From positions 1 through 64,000 of the forward strand of contig NZ_VNIP01000015.1 in assembly GCF_008370325.1 (NCBI RefSeq): 64,000 nucleotides of DNA, in the 5' to 3' direction. The position numbers and the translations under genes are program-made. The notes beneath the pieces are model-generated. The model was not told where the DNA came from. It made no database searches and was given only the letters and a program-made list of their open reading frames with translations. The DNA is from Martinezella tropici (lineage in GTDB: Bacteria; Pseudomonadota; Alphaproteobacteria; Rhizobiales; Rhizobiaceae). Shown one piece after another: positions 1 to 7,299 of the stretch; the stretch's first letter is position 1; every line of letters begins with the position of its first letter.

Positions 1-1
1 C

Positions 2-409
2 TCGCCGGCCATGAATTTCCTGGAAGGCACCTTCGCTGCCAATGGCGAACAATTCATCTTCGATGGCATTCCGATCGCCATCGACGCCAATATCGGCAAG
101 CGCCATGCCGGCCAGCCGGTCGCACTCGGCGTCCGTCCCGAGCATGCGCGCCTCGTCCCCGCAGGCACGCCGGGTGCCATCCCGGCAACGGTCGATTTCG
201 TCGAAGAACTCGGCGCCGGCCGCGTCATCCATTGCGATATCAACGGTTCGAGCTTTGCAGTCGCCGTTGCCGACCATACGACCGGTCAGACCGGTCAGTC
301 GGTCGCGCTGGAGCTGCCGCAGCAGCACACCCATCTCTTCGCCCAGGATACCGGATTACGGCTCGACGCTGTTGCCTCCGTCACGCCGCTGAAGGTGCTG
401 GCAAGCTGA
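2..409 (+). CDS. ugpC: ABC transporter ATP-binding protein, UgpC-like, C-terminal part (5' end outside window)
   Basis: The frame is open from the window edge and reads SPAMNFLEG followed by a GVRPEH motif. That is the usual end of the ATPase domain and start of the TOBE domain of MalK/UgpC-type sugar importer ATPases. About 135 C-terminal residues are visible; Walker motifs would lie upstream, outside the window. The likely role is energising import by the adjacent UgpBAE system. It points toward ugpE rather than following it, and a strong terminator comes right after the stop. The UgpC assignment rests on family features plus neighbourhood; another MalK-type sugar ATPase is possible. Confidence 0.75.
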   Translation, partial: SPAMNFLEGTFAANGEQFIFDGIPIAIDANIGKRHAGQPVALGVRPEHARLVPAGTPGAIPATVDFVEELGAGRVIHCDINGSSFAVAVADHTTGQTGQSVALELPQQHTHLFAQDTGLRLDAVASVTPLKVLAS

Positions 410-437
410 TTTCAGACATAACTTTTCAGCAAGTGCG

Positions 438-470
438 CCCGGAAGTCTTTCCCGACTTCCGGGCTTTTTA
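438..470 (+). terminator. Rho-independent terminator after the UgpC-like gene
   Basis: A perfect 10-bp stem (CCCGGAAGTC / GACTTCCGGG) with a 6-base loop is followed by CTTTTTA. It ends the plus-strand ATPase gene 28 bases after its stop. Confidence 0.9.
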
Positions 471-680
471 TTTGCGGCGCGTTCGCTTGGCGGTTGCTTG
501 CCGCCAAGTGATTGCTCCAACAGAGAGCTATTCCTGCTGTAGCCGTCTACGGCGATGCAAACGCCAGCATAGCGAAGCATCGGAACGATCTCCGATGCCG
601 CAACTGATTATGATGTATTCCTGGAGAGAAGCCGGCGGCCATATGGAAGTGCCGGCAGGATGCAGATCGATGCTCGATCA

Positions 681-718
681 CGAAAAGGACTGCCGCGCCG
701 GTAGGTTCGACGCGGCAG
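681..718 (-). terminator. Rho-independent terminator of the ugpBAE operon
   Basis: Read on the minus strand, the 8-bp stem CTGCCGCG / CGCGGCAG encloses a 13-base loop and is followed by TCCTTTTCG. It lies about 10 bases past the ugpE stop. Confidence 0.7.
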
Positions 719-727
719 ATAAACCGA

Positions 728-1642
728 TCACTTCTCGGTGGCGATCAGGCCGCGAACGAACCAGCGTTGCATCAGTACGACGACGGCAAGCGGCGGCAGC
801 ATGACGATCAGCGTGCCGGCCATGGCGATATGCCATTCCGGAAGGCCCCCGAAGTTCGGGATGAGCTGCTTGAGCTCCGTCACGGCAGTCATGTGCGCCG
901 GCTCGGTGGTGACAAGCAGCGGCCACAGATACTGATTCCAGGCCCAGAGGAACATGATGGTGCCGAGTGCCGCCATATTGGTGCGCGACAGCGGCAGCAG
1001 GATGTCGATGAAGAAGCGCAATGCTCCTGCACCGTCCATGCGGGCGGCCTCGGTCAGCTCGTCCGGTATCGTCAGGAAGAACTGACGGTAGAGGAAAGTA
1101 CCTGTCGCCGTTGCGACCAGCGGCAGGATCAAGCCGATTGAGGAGTTAAGCAGCCCGAGGTTCAGCGCGACCTGAACGCCAGTAAGCTTCTCGACGAGCC
1201 AGCTGATGCCGGTGATGTCGAGTAGTCCCTGGTAGGGCGACAGGACGTTCGCTATGACCGCATAGGTTGGAACAATACGCACTTCGAGCGGCAGCATCAG
1301 CGTTATGAAGATCAGCCAGAAGAGGATGGTGCGGCCCGGATAGCGGAAATAGACCAATGAGAAGGCGGTGATCGCCGAAATGATCACCTTTCCTACCGCG
1401 ACGCCTCCCGCAAAGATCAGACTGTTCAGCAGCTTGGGGCCGAGATTGGCGGTGGTCCAGGCCGTCTTCACGTTGACCCAGAAGTCCGAGCCGGGGATCA
1501 GCGACATCGGCACCTTGTTGACGTCGGCGATATTATGGGATGCGGCGATCGCGACGATGGCGATCGGTCCCATTGCCACCACGAAGCCGATGAACAGAAT
1601 CAGATGGGTGAAGAAATTAAGAATGGGTGTGCGCTCGACCAT
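728..1642 (-). CDS. ugpE: sn-glycerol-3-phosphate ABC transporter permease UgpE
   Basis: Inner-membrane permease of 304 residues, one half of the UgpAE channel that imports sn-glycerol-3-phosphate and its diesters. It has about six hydrophobic segments and the cytoplasmic EAA loop (EAARMDGAGALRFFID, roughly residues 200-220) that docks with the ATPase. The start at 1642 lies 7 bases after the ugpA stop with a GAGG site before it, so translation is probably coupled. The last gene of the minus-strand operon, it is followed by a terminator. The usual next gene, ugpC, is not downstream on the same strand. Confidence 0.9.
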   Translation of the reverse strand: MVERTPILNFFTHLILFIGFVVAMGPIAIVAIAASHNIADVNKVPMSLIPGSDFWVNVKTAWTTANLGPKLLNSLIFAGGVAVGKVIISAITAFSLVYFRYPGRTILFWLIFITLMLPLEVRIVPTYAVIANVLSPYQGLLDITGISWLVEKLTGVQVALNLGLLNSSIGLILPLVATATGTFLYRQFFLTIPDELTEAARMDGAGALRFFIDILLPLSRTNMAALGTIMFLWAWNQYLWPLLVTTEPAHMTAVTELKQLIPNFGGLPEWHIAMAGTLIVMLPPLAVVVLMQRWFVRGLIATEK

Positions 1643-1649
1643 GTCAGCC

Positions 1650-2534
1650 TCAACCGTAATGCACGCGCCGCTCGATGAAGCGGAACTGGAAAATGGTGAG
1701 CACGATGATCAGAAGCATCAGAATGATGCTCTGCGCCGCCGCGCCGGAAAAATCGAGGCCTTTGAAGCCGTCGGAATAGATCTTGTAGACCATAAGGTTG
1801 GTCGAGTTGTGCGGACCCCCTGATGTCATGACGTCGATGATAGCGAAGGAATCCTGGAAGCTCTCGGTGATGTTGATGACCAATAGGAAGAAGATCGTCG
1901 GCGTTATCAGCGGGAACTGGATATCCCAGAAGCGCCGCAGCACGCTGGAGCCGTCCATCGCAGCCGCCTCGATTAGCGAGCGCGGAATGGCCTGGAAAGC
2001 TGCAAGGAAGAAGATAAAGCTATAGGCGATATACTTCCACGAGAACGCGGCGATGATGCTGGCCATGGCGGCGTTGCCGTCGAGGCCCGGGTCCCAGATT
2101 CCCGGCCACCACTGATTGACGACGGCGATGAGGCCCGCTTCCGGCGCCAGGATGAAACGGAAAGCCATTGCTGATGCGGGAGCCGCGATGCCGTATGGCC
2201 AGATCAGTACCACGCGGTAGATTTTCGAACCGCGCAATTGCCGATCGGTCAGGGCTGCAAATATGAGCCCGACTCCCATGGAAATACCGGTGCTGATGGC
2301 CGCGAAAGTGATGCTGATCGTGACCGAGTTCCAGTAATCGGAATTGGCAAGAATGGATTTGAAGTTATCGAGGCCAACCCAGATGTTGCCGCCGCCCCAA
2401 GGCTGCTGCAGCGTCAGCGACCAGAACACCGCCTGACCTGCCGGCCAATAGAAAAAGGTGAAGATGAGGAGCAGCTGCGGCACCGCGAACAGGATGCCGA
2501 CGCTCCATTTGCTGAAAGTTATACGCTTTTCCAT
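1650..2534 (-). CDS. ugpA: sn-glycerol-3-phosphate ABC transporter permease UgpA
   Basis: Permease of 294 residues, partner of UgpE in the inner membrane. The MalF-type fold shows an N-terminal hydrophobic segment, several further membrane spans and an EAA loop (EAAAMDGSSVLRRFWDI). Length and sequence match UgpA of enterics and rhizobia. It sits about 100 bases after ugpB. That gap holds a strong hairpin, which would let the binding protein be made in excess over the permeases. Confidence 0.92.
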   Translation of the reverse strand: MEKRITFSKWSVGILFAVPQLLLIFTFFYWPAGQAVFWSLTLQQPWGGGNIWVGLDNFKSILANSDYWNSVTISITFAAISTGISMGVGLIFAALTDRQLRGSKIYRVVLIWPYGIAAPASAMAFRFILAPEAGLIAVVNQWWPGIWDPGLDGNAAMASIIAAFSWKYIAYSFIFFLAAFQAIPRSLIEAAAMDGSSVLRRFWDIQFPLITPTIFFLLVINITESFQDSFAIIDVMTSGGPHNSTNLMVYKIYSDGFKGLDFSGAAAQSIILMLLIIVLTIFQFRFIERRVHYG

Positions 2535-2583
2535 TGTCTCTTCCGGCTTGGGGGCCTGATGTCGCGCTTGCTCTGATAACGAA

Positions 2584-2609
2584 CGTCCGCCGGGAGAACC
2601 CGGCGGACG
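2584..2609 (-). terminator. Intercistronic hairpin between ugpB and ugpA
   Basis: A perfect 11-bp inverted repeat (CGTCCGCCGGG / CCCGGCGGACG) has a 4-base loop. On the transcribed (minus) strand it is followed by TTCGTT, not a full T-run. It probably acts as an mRNA stabiliser or partial terminator behind the binding-protein gene, as in many ABC operons. Confidence 0.65.
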
Positions 2610-2632
2610 CTGCTGTCACGAGGCTGTGCCGC

Positions 2633-3985
2633 TTACGGCAGCTGCTTGCCCTTGTAGGTGGCTTCGAAGCGGTCGAGAACGGCATCGCCGTTCTTGACGA
2701 GGTTGTCGATGCCTTCCTGGACGCTGACCTTGTTGGCGAAGATGGCCTGCATCTGGTTGCCGAACTCAGCGCGGATCTGCGTGAAACTGCCAAGGCGAAC
2801 GCCGCGGGTGATCGGGGTCGGCTCGGAAGCGGTCAGGCTGGCGATGGCGACTTCGCGGCCCTTATAGGGAGCCTTATCATAGAAACCGGAGGACTTCATG
2901 AAGTCGAAGCCGGACTTCCTGACTGGGATGTAGCCGGTGTTGGTGGACCAGAACAGAGCGGTTTCGGGCTTGCCGATGAAGTCGAGGAACGCCGCAGCAC
3001 CCTTGTATTCGTCAGCGGACTTGCCGGAGAGAACCCAGAGCGACGCGCCGCCGACGAGCGAATTCTTGCGCTCGGTGCCGGCGTAGACCGGAAGCTCGGC
3101 GACATCCCAGTTCATTCCGGCCTTCTGCGTCTTGCCGACCGTACCGTGGTCGCCGACCGAGGTCATGATCATCTGGCAGTCGCCGGCGGCGAAGGCCTGA
3201 ACCATGTCCTGGCCGAGGTCCTTGGACTTGATCTTGACGAGGCCCTGGTCGTACCAGCTCTTGAGGTCGGTCACGTATTTGACGAACTTCGTCTTGTTGA
3301 CGGTCAGGCGGGCGTCGAGGCCGTCATAGCCGTTGTTCTTCGTGGCGACCGGCTGATCGTGGATGGCAGAGAACTGCTCCATCAGCTGCCAGCTTTCGTT
3401 GCCGGAGATGTTGATCGCCATCGGGCAATCATAGCCGGCGCCCTTGAGCGCCTTCATGTCGTCGGCAGCTTCTTCCCAAGTCTTCGGAGCGGCAGTCTTG
3501 CCGATCTTGGCGAAGGCGTCCTTGTTCCAGTAGAGCAGGGCGGTCGAAGAGTTGAACGGGAAGGAGAGCAGTTCGCCCTTGGAGGTGGCGTAGTAGCGGG
3601 CGATACCCGGGAAATAGTCGTCCCACTTAACCTTGTAGCCGTTTTCGGACATCAGCTTGCTGACCGGGTAGTAGGCGCCCGAAAGCATCATGGTCGCGGT
3701 GCCGACGTCATAGACCTGGACGATCGTCGGCTGCTTGCCGGCGCGAAAGGCGGCAATGGTATTCTGCAGAGCGGCGTCGTAATTGCCCTGGCTGACGCAG
3801 GAGACTTCGTAATCCTTCTGGGAATCGTTGAAGTTCTTGCAGAGCGTCTCAACGACGCGCTGAAGATCGCCTGACAGGCCAAACCAGAAATCGAACTTGG
3901 TCGGAGCAGCAGCAGCAGGCAAAGCCAGCGCTACGCTCATAACGCCGGCAGCAGCGGCCGAAATGTAATTTTTAAGTTTCGACAT
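2633..3985 (-). CDS. ugpB: sn-glycerol-3-phosphate-binding periplasmic protein UgpB
   Basis: Solute-binding protein of 450 residues with a Sec signal peptide (about residues 1-26, ending ALPAAAA). The mature protein carries the characteristic UgpB stretches FWFGLSGDLQ, AAFRAGKQPTIVQVYDVGTA and SFPFNSSTALLYWNKDAF. It captures glycerol-3-phosphate in the periplasm for UgpAE. First gene of the operon, with an AAGGAAA ribosome site upstream and a PHO box 67 bases before the start, so induction by phosphate starvation through PhoB is expected. Confidence 0.93.
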   Translation of the reverse strand: MSKLKNYISAAAAGVMSVALALPAAAAPTKFDFWFGLSGDLQRVVETLCKNFNDSQKDYEVSCVSQGNYDAALQNTIAAFRAGKQPTIVQVYDVGTATMMLSGAYYPVSKLMSENGYKVKWDDYFPGIARYYATSKGELLSFPFNSSTALLYWNKDAFAKIGKTAAPKTWEEAADDMKALKGAGYDCPMAINISGNESWQLMEQFSAIHDQPVATKNNGYDGLDARLTVNKTKFVKYVTDLKSWYDQGLVKIKSKDLGQDMVQAFAAGDCQMIMTSVGDHGTVGKTQKAGMNWDVAELPVYAGTERKNSLVGGASLWVLSGKSADEYKGAAAFLDFIGKPETALFWSTNTGYIPVRKSGFDFMKSSGFYDKAPYKGREVAIASLTASEPTPITRGVRLGSFTQIRAEFGNQMQAIFANKVSVQEGIDNLVKNGDAVLDRFEATYKGKQLP

Positions 3986-4052
3986 AATCCCTATTTCCTT
4001 TTTGAAAGCTCGGAACCGGTGGCCTTGCGCAAGTCCGCGGTAGCGGCGTTAT

Positions 4053-4070
4053 AGACAAGCTGTGTGACAG
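4053..4070 (-). promoter_or_regulatory. PHO box (PhoB operator) upstream of ugpB
   Basis: On the minus strand the 18-mer reads CTGTCACACAGCTTGTCT: two 7-base half-sites (CTGTCAC and CTTGTCT) separated by 4 bases, an 11-base period as in the known CTGTCAT-N4-CTGTCAT PhoB site. It sits 67 bases upstream of the ugpB start. The rest of the 318-base gap shows no gene. Confidence 0.75.
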
Positions 4071-4303
4071 TTTGTTGAGGCCAAGAATCCCGCGTTTCCG
4101 GCCGAAATCAGGGATTTCGGGTAGACGATCTTTGAACGATCAAGCATTTGAGTCAATGCTAATCAAAGCGTGCAATATTAGCTGGTTCGCGTTGGGCTCG
4201 TCGCACGTTCGCGAGCCAATGGTTGGCCTGCTTGCTGCCTAACCGAGTGGTGATGCATCATCGCTTCGAGGCGAATCCGGAAAAGCATGGGAGGAAGGGA
4301 GCG

Positions 4304-4867
4304 ATGGATCTTAGCGAGCGAGAGAAGATGGCGGCGGGGGAATGGTATTGCTGCTTCGATCCCGAACTCGACGGTTTGCGCTGGCAGGCCCGGGAGGCTG
4401 TGCATCAGCACAATACGATGTCGCCTGTCGAGCGCGGCAACCTCGGACCGGCTCTCGCTGCGCTCTTTGCCGATGCCGGCGAGAATGTTTTCATCGAGGC
4501 GCCGTTCCATTGCTCTTATGGCATCAACATCTCGCTCGGCCGGCGGGTCTATATGAATGCCGGCTGCACCATTCTCGACAGCGGCAGCGTCCGCATCGGC
4601 GATGGCAGCATGCTGGGGCCGGGCGTCCATATCTATTGCGCTGAGCACCATAAGGATCGCGAGCTGCGCGGTGCGGGTATCGAAATCGCGCGGCCGGTCA
4701 CAGTCGGCAGCAGCGTGTGGATCGGCGGCGGTGCGATCCTTGTCGGGGGTGTGACGATCGGCGATGGCGCAATCATCGGCGCGGGCGCGGTCGTGACCAG
4801 GGATGTCGCAGCCGGTGCGACCGTTGTCGGCAATCCAGCCCGCGCGGTCGCTGCGGGGAGCGACTAG
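4304..4867 (+). CDS. Sugar O-acetyltransferase, maltose/galactoside acetyltransferase family (LbetaH)
   Basis: A 187-residue protein. The start at 4304 is preceded by a GAGGAAGGGA ribosome site and gives MDLSEREKMAAGEWY, the typical N-terminal Maa cap. The rest shows left-handed beta-helix hexapeptide repeats (IGDGSMLGPGV, VTIGDGAIIGAGAVVTRDV, ending VVGNPARAV) and the catalytic His in the YCAEHHKD region. It should transfer acetyl from acetyl-CoA to a sugar hydroxyl in the cytoplasm; the NodL/LacA/Maa relatives differ in acceptor, so the substrate is open. It converges on the next gene and shares the bases CTAG as both stops. Confidence 0.88.
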   Translation: MDLSEREKMAAGEWYCCFDPELDGLRWQAREAVHQHNTMSPVERGNLGPALAALFADAGENVFIEAPFHCSYGINISLGRRVYMNAGCTILDSGSVRIGDGSMLGPGVHIYCAEHHKDRELRGAGIEIARPVTVGSSVWIGGGAILVGGVTIGDGAIIGAGAVVTRDVAAGATVVGNPARAVAAGSD

Positions 4868-5175
4868 TTCGCCGGACGGCGCTTCTTGGCCCACCAGACG
4901 GCGAAGCGACGCCGCCAGCGGCGAACCATGGGCATATCGTGCGAGAGCACGATGAAGCCCAAGGGCAGCATCCAGAAGCCGAGTACCGGCAGGAAGCCGA
5001 GCAGGCCGCCGAAGATGAGGGCCACTCCCACACCCAGGCGGGCAAGGCGCGAGCGCGGCAGGGGAATTCTCACGGAGCCGAAAACAAGCTCGCGCGTTGA
5101 GGGATCAATGCCGAAACGGCGGGTTTTCCGGCCATTTCGATCGGCATTTTCGGTCGTTTGGCTTTGATCGGTCAT
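4864..5175 (-). CDS. Small conserved membrane protein
   Basis: A 103-residue protein starting MTDQSQTTENADRNG. A longer frame to 5271 exists, but its extra residues look like leader sequence. A basic amphipathic N-terminal half is followed by a hydrophobic hairpin (ARLGVGVALIFGGLLGF and FLPVLGFWMLPLGFIVLS, about residues 45-80) and a very basic tail (RRWRRRF, KKRR). The FLPVLGFWMLPLG core resembles small PGPGW-type membrane proteins of alphaproteobacteria. Function unknown. Its stop codon overlaps that of the convergent acetyltransferase gene. Confidence 0.7.
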   Translation of the reverse strand: MTDQSQTTENADRNGRKTRRFGIDPSTRELVFGSVRIPLPRSRLARLGVGVALIFGGLLGFLPVLGFWMLPLGFIVLSHDMPMVRRWRRRFAVWWAKKRRPAN

Positions 5176-5291
5176 CCACAGGAAATGGTGAGGCGGGGAA
5201 ATAATGCAAGAGAATTCGATTTTTTTGAAAAAACCGCTTGGCAAATCGAGAAAGCATTTGTAGAAGCCCACTCACACCGCGCCAAGCGCAT

Positions 5292-5366
5292 TCCCTGGTA
5301 GCTCAGCGGTAGAGCATTCGACTGTTAATCGACAGGTCGCCGGTTCGAATCCGGCCCGGGGAGCCA
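5292..5366 (+). tRNA. tRNA-Asn (anticodon GTT)
   Basis: The cloverleaf is complete: acceptor TCCCTGG pairs with CCGGGGA, the D-arm is GCTCAGCGGTAGAGC, the anticodon loop contains GTT, the T-arm is GCCGG-TTCGAAT-CCGGC, and a CCA end is encoded. It stands alone, with no adjacent tRNA. Confidence 0.97.
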
Positions 5367-5660
5367 CTTTCTTCTACAAACATTGCAATAGAGAGATAGT
5401 GGCGGTAGCGCCGCCGTTTCGCTGACCGATGGTCATCGCCTCGTGCAGATGGATTTGGCTGGCCTCCAAACGAGCAAAGCTTTAGCAGCGCAGTTTGGCA
5501 GTTTTATTGCACATGCTTCGCGCCGGTTATTTCTCGACCTTTTGCCTTTCATCCAGATCTCACCGGAAAACCGTTCTCATTGCCAGCCTTTCCAAGTCGT
5601 GGCAGGATCGCCGCGCTCATTGGACTGACTGGGACCGCAAGGGGACAGGGGAGATCTGGC
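5367..5660. other. Intergenic gap without a recognised gene
   Basis: About 290 bases between tRNA-Asn and the DoxX-like gene. Short open frames are present, but none has a ribosome site or a recognisable product. It presumably contains the promoter of the downstream gene. Confidence 0.5.
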
Positions 5661-6080
5661 ATGGCGGAGAATGCAGTCGCTGAGAAGGCGGATACGCATC
5701 GCATTTCGTGGGCGGGATGGGCGCTCACGGTGATCGTGACCCTTATCTTTGCGGCCGACGCCGCCGTCAACTTGTTTTCGCCCGCCACGCTTACGGCGGA
5801 GATGATCGCAACCGGGTTTCCGGCCAATCAGGCGGGAGCAGTGGGGCTGATCATCCTCGTCTGCGCGGTTCTTTACGCTATTCCGCGCACCGCCGTACTC
5901 GGCGCAATCCTGATGACGGGCTTTCTCGGCGGCGCGATCTGCACGCATTTCCGCCTTGGAGAAATCGGCTCGCCGCCACAACTTATCAGTTTGCTTCTGG
6001 GAGTCATGGCGTGGGGCGGACTTTATCTTCGCGATGAGCGCGTCCGGCGCCTCCTGCCCATCCGCTCTGCGATCAGGTGA
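5661..6080 (+). CDS. DoxX-like integral membrane protein
   Basis: A 139-residue protein. The start at 5661 follows a GGGGACAGGGGAG ribosome site; the upstream in-frame extension is not protein-like. Four hydrophobic helices are visible (WALTVIVTLIFAADAAVNLF, GAVGLIILVCAVLYAIP, TAVLGAILMTGFLGGAICTH, LISLLLGVMAWGGLYL), matching the DoxX_2/DoxX-like family. The conserved GGAICTHFR turn before helix 4 is present. The biochemical role of this family is unsettled. The gene appears monocistronic. Confidence 0.8.
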   Translation: MAENAVAEKADTHRISWAGWALTVIVTLIFAADAAVNLFSPATLTAEMIATGFPANQAGAVGLIILVCAVLYAIPRTAVLGAILMTGFLGGAICTHFRLGEIGSPPQLISLLLGVMAWGGLYLRDERVRRLLPIRSAIR

Positions 6081-6388
6081 AAGTCGGCGCGCACATCATT
6101 CGCGGTTTTTGCGCCGCAATAACAATAACTTGCGCCGCACTCGACTTGCCCGGACAGTGCGAATGGTAGCGGGCTAATGAGAATGTGCCAATAAGATACG
6201 CCGGCAATCTCCAGCCGACATGACCGGGAGCCTTCCTGCGGATATATGTGGTATTTCTGAAAAAAATAGTTCAAGGTATGGTTGCTCTCGTAAGCGTGAG
6301 AACATGTTCATGCCGTCGATGCAATATGGCGCGTGAACATCCATGCGCGATCCGCGCAGCATAGTCCCCAATGCTTTAGAGGTTCGAC
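6081..6388. other. Intergenic gap, likely promoter region
   Basis: About 300 bases before the His-rich small gene. No gene is supported. A GGTTCGACATG context with AGAGG precedes the next start. Confidence 0.45.
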
Positions 6389-6580
6389 ATGAAAAACTTG
6401 TTTCTTGCTTCCGCAGTAGCTCTGGCATCGGTCTTCACCTTCAGCGTGCCGTCCGAGGCCGCTCCGATGCATCATCGCCACTATCACCGTCATCATTATC
6501 ATCATCATTGCTATATGAAGAAGGTGAGACACAAGGTTCATGGCCGCTGGGTCGTCCGCAGGGTACGCGTCTGCCGCTGA
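6389..6580 (+). CDS. Small secreted histidine-rich protein
   Basis: A 63-residue protein with a clear signal peptide (MKNLFLASAVALASVFTF, cleavage near SEAA, residue 24). The short mature part starts with a His/Tyr cluster (MHHRHYHRHHYHHHC) and ends basic (RWVVRRVRVCR, two Cys in total). An AGAGG site precedes the start and a strong terminator follows. The composition suggests periplasmic metal or proton binding, but this is inference; no family is recognised. Confidence 0.75.
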   Translation: MKNLFLASAVALASVFTFSVPSEAAPMHHRHYHRHHYHHHCYMKKVRHKVHGRWVVRRVRVCR

Positions 6581-6627
6581 GCGGTAGACAGTCGGAACTG
6601 GCGCAAGTTCCCTTCTGAAAACAAGTC

Positions 6628-6668
6628 GGCCGCTACCGGTATCTCAGGTAGCGGCCGTTTTTCTTTTG
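6628..6668 (+). terminator. Rho-independent terminator after the His-rich gene
   Basis: A perfect 10-bp stem GGCCGCTACC / GGTAGCGGCC with a 9-base loop is followed by GTTTTTCTTTT. Confidence 0.92.
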
Positions 6669-6759
6669 CTGTGATGTGAGGGGTGTCAATCACGCTTCGT
6701 TCGGGTTTGGCGAACAAGCGGGGAACATAACGCCATAGTCGGCGGCAATGTCGGGAATA

Positions 6760-7089
6760 TCAGGGTCGAATCTCGAATATTACGCCGCCAGGGCGCCGAT
6801 GGTAATAGCGACGGTCGTCCCGCCATCTGTCATCCCTCCGCCATCTGTCGTCCCAATGACTCCGTTCCCAGCGGCGCTCCCGCCAATGACGGCGATCATG
6901 ATCGCGATCGCGCCAATAAGGCCGGCGGTCGTAATCCGGATATCTGCGTGTTCCGCGTTCCTGCACCAGAATGACGTTCGAAGCGGTCGATGAGCTGCCA
7001 AGCGAGGTAGACGCGGCGGGCAGGGCAGTCGACAATACGGAACCCACGGCAAGCGCAGCGGTCAAGGCGATTGAAGCGAGATGTTTCAA
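6760..7089 (-). CDS. Small secreted Arg/Asp/Trp/Tyr-rich protein
   Basis: A 109-residue protein starting at a TTG codon at 7089. An AGGAG ribosome site lies 8 bases upstream and the reading gives a proper signal peptide (MKHLASIALTAALAVGSVLS, cleavage near residue 24-28). The mature protein is low-complexity, with runs such as RRPYWRDRDHDRRHW and WDDRWRRDDRW, ending GGVIFEIRP. Such RDW/Y-rich periplasmic proteins are common in rhizobia and of unknown function. It converges on the His-rich gene. Confidence 0.72.
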   Translation of the reverse strand: MKHLASIALTAALAVGSVLSTALPAASTSLGSSSTASNVILVQERGTRRYPDYDRRPYWRDRDHDRRHWRERRWERSHWDDRWRRDDRWRDDRRYYHRRPGGVIFEIRP

Positions 7090-7233
7090 GGCGGTAACTC
7101 CTATATTCAGCCACGTCCCTTTCAGCGCTAAACGCCACGGTGACGACAAGGTTCCCCTCTCCGGTTGATCGGGAAGCCTTGTAACACGCGTTCCGATCGC
7201 AGGGTGGCTCTGCAATTTCCAGGAATTGCCGTC

Positions 7234-7265
7234 AAAAAGGGGGCCGGCAGGGAAAGCCGGACCCC
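7234..7265 (-). terminator. Rho-independent terminator of the porin gene
   Basis: On the minus strand the stem GGGGTCCGGC pairs with GCCGGCCCCC (one G-T pair) and is followed directly by TTTTT. It lies 35 bases past the ropA stop. Confidence 0.85.
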
Positions 7266-7299
7266 TTCCTTCTCTGATCGGAGGTCAAGTCAGATCAGG

